Source: Actinomycetota bacterium
GTDB lineage: Bacteria; Actinomycetota; Humimicrobiia; Humimicrobiales; Humimicrobiaceae
Assembly (NCBI GenBank): GCA_003486795.1
Contig: DNFX01000227.1
Location: forward strand, 1-9,298
DNA length: 9,298 nt
Direction of reading: 5' to 3'
Shown here piece after piece: positions 6,100-9,298 of this stretch. Positions within the stretch are counted from its first letter, which is position 1. Every line of letters starts with the position of its first letter. Made by a program: the position numbers and the translations under genes. The notes beneath the pieces were generated by a model that had not been told where the DNA came from, did no database searches, and saw nothing but the letters and a program-made list of their open reading frames with translations.

Positions 6100-8664
6100 A
6101 TGTCCTATACCATCTTGAGAAAATTTATTATTTTTATTATTACTGCTCTGACAGTTTTAGTTTTTTTTGTTACATCCTGCTGTCTTTTGTACAACCCCTT
6201 TCAGATAATAGATAGCCAGCCTGAATCATCAGATACTCTTATCGAACTTCCTGAAGAAAAAGAAGAAATTCCTGATGATTTTAAAACTGTTGCCGACCCG
6301 GAAGCAGATTTAATAAATCCCGAAGCTTTTAAGATAAGCAGTATAAAAGTTGCAGGTCAGGCAATTGATGTGAAAGTACAGGGCAACTGGGCATATCTCA
6401 CAAATGATGTTGGAACATTGTATGTAATAGATATCAGTGATAAAAGCAATCCGGTAATAACAGGGAAGCTAAACAGATTAAACAGTGCAAATATAGTGAT
6501 TGCAAAAGGGGATTATGTTTTTATTTCATACACGGAATATAAAGAATATGATGAAGAAGAAGGTTTCCAGACTGAAAAACCTGTAAAGGAATGCGGATTT
6601 ATTATTATTAATGTTTCTGACAAGACAAACCCCAGATATACAGGTAAATATATATCTGGTTCGGATACTGATAAAACTGTCCAGGGACTTGATATATATA
6701 ATAATTATGCCTATGTCAACAGTAATCAGGATGATGGCAGAGGAGGGCAGACAAGCAAACTTGAGATTGTAAGTATAAAAAACCCCCAGAACCCTGCACT
6801 GGCTGGAGAAATAACTCTGAATGGTTCAACAGCAGCAGTATGCGTCAAAGATAATTATGCATATATAAACTCTAATTTCTTTTCAGATGAAGAAGAGCAA
6901 TCTGAAGCAGACAAATATGGCAGTATTTTATATGTAATAAATATTAAAGATAAATCAGAGCCGATACTTGAAGGAGAATGCAGGGTTTACTCTAATTCAT
7001 GGGCTGTTCTTGCAAGAGATGAGTATGTCTTTCTGTCAAGTAATGATACTGATGATGAAAGTGGAGAATACCAGAACAGCAAATTAATGATAGTAGATGT
7101 AAGTGACAAAAAGAATCCAAAAGAAATATCCGAATGTGATATATACGGGGGAGCATGGGAAATTGATTACGAAGATAATCATATTTTTGTGTCAAATCTC
7201 AGCGGCGGACTCAGCATTATAAATATTGAAGATAAAAAAAATCCGCAGTTAATATTTAATTTAAAAACAAAAGGTAGCTCATACGATATAGCAGTTGCAG
7301 GGTTATATGGATATCTGGTTGATGGATTTAGCGGGCTTGTAATTATTGAATTTAAAAACAGATTATCAGGTACAGAATCAGAAAACAGACCTCCTGTATC
7401 CATTATGGAAATATTCGGAGACAATTTCGGGAATGAACAAATACCGATATTCAAAATTGATAATCCTGTTTATTTTTCTGCCCAGGATTCTTTCGATCCT
7501 GAAGGCGAAAATATAAAAACAGAATGGGAGATAATCGCAGAAACAGGTACAGAAGATTCATTTGCGATAACAGAGGATATTACAGGTGAAAAAATAGGAG
7601 TTATTTTTAAAAATAAGGGAAATTATTCAATCAGCCTTAAAACAAGTGACGGAATGACCTTCGATAAAGTAACAAAAAATATAACCATAGAAGATTTTGA
7701 TGCATCAATAGAGACGAAAAAAATTCATGATTTTAATATTGTAATAGAATATGTTTTGAAAAATACAGGTCAGACCGATCTTGAAGACCTGAGATGTTTT
7801 ATCAGTGTTCCGCAAAATATTGTTCCATACCAGAGAATAAAAAATATCAGGATAACCGGGGATGATGCCGGGATAAACTATTATTATGACGAAGACTGGA
7901 ACCTTCTTGCAGAGTTTAAGTTTAAAGAAAAAACTTTGAAACCGGGAAATGCAATAACAGCAGCTCTTGAGGTTTCAATTGAGATGCCAGAATTTTATTA
8001 CAATCAGCCTGGAAATGAAATTTTATATTATGAAGAAGGGGATAAGGATATTGAACTATATACTAGTGATGATTTTTTTATCGATTCTGATAATCCGGTA
8101 ATAATTGAAAAAACAATGTCAGTGATAAGAGATGAAAAAAATCCTTATTTAATTTCAAAAAAAATATATGATTTTGTTGTCGGGACCATGCAATATGATT
8201 TTTACAGGGCAGACGATAAGAATTATGATTTCATGTATGCTTCTGAGATACTGGGAAAAGGGAAAGGCGTCTGTCTTGATTACGCAATACTTTATACAGC
8301 AATGCTCCGTGCTGCCGGGATCCCTGCACGGCTTGCTGGTGGAATTCCGGTTACTGCGATATTGCTTGAGGATGACAAGGAAATCAATATAGGGCATGAA
8401 TGGGTTGAATTAAAACTTCCGGGTTTTGGCTGGATACCGGTAGATCCAACTGCTGAAGATGCCTTTTTAAGTCCGAATTATTATATGAATCTGACAACTG
8501 ACAAAGGAATGTCATTATTGTACAGCAGAGAAACAATGGACTGGTCAAGTTATTATTATGAAGGTTTTAAATTTACATGGGATTCTGACATCGCTCCGAA
8601 AATAGAGCAGGAATATAATTTCAGGGCATCCGGAATTGATATCAGGGATCTGTTTTTTTACTGA
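6100..8664 (+). CDS. Multidomain lipoprotein: seven LVIVD-type propeller repeats, PKD-like domain, transglutaminase-like domain
   Basis: This 854-aa protein is anchored outside the membrane. The signal peptide ends in lipobox V-T-S-C (Cys27, followed by Cys28), then an acidic Ser/Glu-rich linker. Residues about 78-420 hold seven repeats of the LVIVD type, each ending like LYVIDISDKSNP, which fits one seven-bladed beta-propeller. A PKD-like beta domain follows (about 431-533, with SFDPEG and KGNYSISLKTSDG), then a beta-rich region (536-630). A transglutaminase-like core (about 685-790) has Cys725 (GKGVCLDYA), His766 (GHEWVEL) and Asp782 (VDPT), the papain-like triad, so enzyme activity is plausible as protease, peptidase or crosslinker. 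The substrate is unknown. The ATG is the first codon option after an in-frame stop, but no Shine-Dalgarno is visible. It stands alone, between the ABC operon and a convergent glycoside-hydrolase-like gene. Confidence 0.87.
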   Translation: MSYTILRKFIIFIITALTVLVFFVTSCCLLYNPFQIIDSQPESSDTLIELPEEKEEIPDDFKTVADPEADLINPEAFKISSIKVAGQAIDVKVQGNWAYLTNDVGTLYVIDISDKSNPVITGKLNRLNSANIVIAKGDYVFISYTEYKEYDEEEGFQTEKPVKECGFIIINVSDKTNPRYTGKYISGSDTDKTVQGLDIYNNYAYVNSNQDDGRGGQTSKLEIVSIKNPQNPALAGEITLNGSTAAVCVKDNYAYINSNFFSDEEEQSEADKYGSILYVINIKDKSEPILEGECRVYSNSWAVLARDEYVFLSSNDTDDESGEYQNSKLMIVDVSDKKNPKEISECDIYGGAWEIDYEDNHIFVSNLSGGLSIINIEDKKNPQLIFNLKTKGSSYDIAVAGLYGYLVDGFSGLVIIEFKNRLSGTESENRPPVSIMEIFGDNFGNEQIPIFKIDNPVYFSAQDSFDPEGENIKTEWEIIAETGTEDSFAITEDITGEKIGVIFKNKGNYSISLKTSDGMTFDKVTKNITIEDFDASIETKKIHDFNIVIEYVLKNTGQTDLEDLRCFISVPQNIVPYQRIKNIRITGDDAGINYYYDEDWNLLAEFKFKEKTLKPGNAITAALEVSIEMPEFYYNQPGNEILYYEEGDKDIELYTSDDFFIDSDNPVIIEKTMSVIRDEKNPYLISKKIYDFVVGTMQYDFYRADDKNYDFMYASEILGKGKGVCLDYAILYTAMLRAAGIPARLAGGIPVTAILLEDDKEINIGHEWVELKLPGFGWIPVDPTAEDAFLSPNYYMNLTTDKGMSLLYSRETMDWSSYYYEGFKFTWDSDIAPKIEQEYNFRASGIDIRDLFFY

Positions 8665-8685
8665 TATCTCTTATCATATTTTTTT
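8662..8685 (+). terminator. Weak intrinsic terminator overlapping the stop of the transglutaminase lipoprotein gene
   Basis: TGATA (8662-8666), loop TCTCT and TATCA (8672-8676) make a 5-bp stem. After a TA dinucleotide comes a run of seven T (8679-8685). It starts at the stop codon itself. The stem is short and AT-rich, so efficiency is uncertain. It works only for the plus strand; the convergent gene reads into an A-run there. Confidence 0.45.
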
Positions 8686-8690
8686 AGAAA

Positions 8691-9298
8691 TTAATCAGGA
8701 GATCCTTCATAACTACTTCTTTCAAGCAGAGCTTCTTCAACAATGCTGTAATTATTTGAAGCATTCCAGAAAAGAAATCCATTTATTCCCATTTCCTCTG
8801 TTGCAGATATCTGGGAAATAATATCTTTTTTTGAATATTTCATATCAAGCCCGAATGCTTGAAGCCAGGGAATCATAATACAATTTGAACCTTTTAATTT
8901 CGGGAAACCTTTTTGCAGAGTGTATTTTACAACTTCATAAGGATGATTTTCAGGAATGTCAAAACCCATGAAACCTCTTGAATAATGAGATGGGTATACC
9001 ATCGGATACAGATAATCCAGGTAAGGAGTGATTTCCTGAACCATCTGACCTATTCCCTGATCATTATTTTCTATAAGTACAAAACCAAAAATGTCTGCAG
9101 ACATCCTGACACCTGTTTTTTTCAGTAATTGGTTTGCTTTTTTTAAAAAATTAGATATAGCCTCACTTTTAGTAAGGCCGCTTTTGTTATATGTATAATC
9201 TGCGTATTTTATATTCCCTCTTGCAGGACCTCTGATATAATCAAACTGAATCTCATCAACTCCCATACCTGCAACTTCCAATGCAATTTCAATTATGT
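8691..9298 (-). CDS. Putative glycoside hydrolase (DUF4015-like), C-terminal part, truncated at window end
   Basis: About 201 residues are visible and the frame stays open to the right edge, so the beginning (perhaps 100 or more residues) is missing. An in-frame TTG at 9281 is internal, because residues before it (IIEIALEVAGMG) continue the conserved domain. The hallmark DEIQFDYIR (9231-9257, read on this strand) is the core motif of the DUF4015 putative glycoside hydrolases, TIM-barrel proteins. Other family-like segments are GVRMSADIFGF, LDYLYPMVYPSHY, IMIPWLQAF and MGINGFLFWNASNNYS near the end. The acidic residues of DEIQFDY and of SADIFGF are the likely active-site group (inference). The substrate is unknown; a cell-surface polysaccharide is possible. 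It is convergent with the transglutaminase lipoprotein gene, 26 bases away. Whether it is secreted cannot be told without the N-terminus. Confidence 0.85.
   Translation of the reverse strand, partial: IIEIALEVAGMGVDEIQFDYIRGPARGNIKYADYTYNKSGLTKSEAISNFLKKANQLLKKTGVRMSADIFGFVLIENNDQGIGQMVQEITPYLDYLYPMVYPSHYSRGFMGFDIPENHPYEVVKYTLQKGFPKLKGSNCIMIPWLQAFGLDMKYSKKDIISQISATEEMGINGFLFWNASNNYSIVEEALLERSSYEGSPD

Noticed and set aside
8155..8821. Short frames overlapping the end of the transglutaminase gene and the hydrolase gene
   Set aside because: They overlap conserved coding sequence in other frames and have no motif.

Overview
The window is ordinary bacterial chromosomal DNA. It is AT-rich (roughly a third G+C by eye), with AT-rich intergenic gaps of at most about 210 bases. 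No tRNA, rRNA, CRISPR array, insertion sequence or phage gene was seen. Three of the eight genes encode lipoproteins with clear lipoboxes, one gene starts with TTG, and most starts have purine-rich Shine-Dalgarno sites. The family mix (single-PDZ HtrA lipoprotein, DUF4190 zinc-ribbon membrane protein, SPFH protein with C-terminal zinc ribbons, DUF4015-type putative glycoside hydrolase) suits an AT-rich anaerobic bacterium of the Bacillota or an uncultivated AT-rich lineage. The sequence alone does not settle the phylum.

Layout. (1) 2-496 (+): C-terminal half of a sensor histidine kinase, cut by the window edge. (2) 634-1743 (+): HtrA-type serine protease lipoprotein. (3) 1769-2260 (-): small zinc-ribbon plus two-helix (DUF4190-like) membrane protein, convergent with htrA across a 25-bp perfect palindrome. 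(4) 2470-3645 (+): SPFH-domain protein with a glycine-rich linker and three zinc ribbons, divergent from gene 3. (5) 3768-5985 (+): a three-gene polar amino acid ABC importer operon (binding lipoprotein, permease, ATPase). (6) 6100-8664 (+): an 854-aa lipoprotein built from seven LVIVD-type propeller repeats, a PKD-like domain and a transglutaminase-like domain. (7) 8691-9298 (-): C-terminal part of a putative glycoside hydrolase (DUF4015-like), cut by the right edge.

How they may work together. The kinase/HtrA pair suggests envelope-stress sensing and extracytoplasmic protein quality control, an arrangement reminiscent of the walK...htrA neighbourhood in Bacillota. The divergent pair of zinc-ribbon proteins may form one membrane-associated module; a 9-bp inverted repeat lies between them and overlaps a candidate promoter. 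The ABC genes are a self-contained uptake operon. The propeller/transglutaminase lipoprotein is the least conventional gene here. I see no convincing complete new defence or mobile system. The best leads are this multidomain lipoprotein and the zinc-ribbon/SPFH pair.
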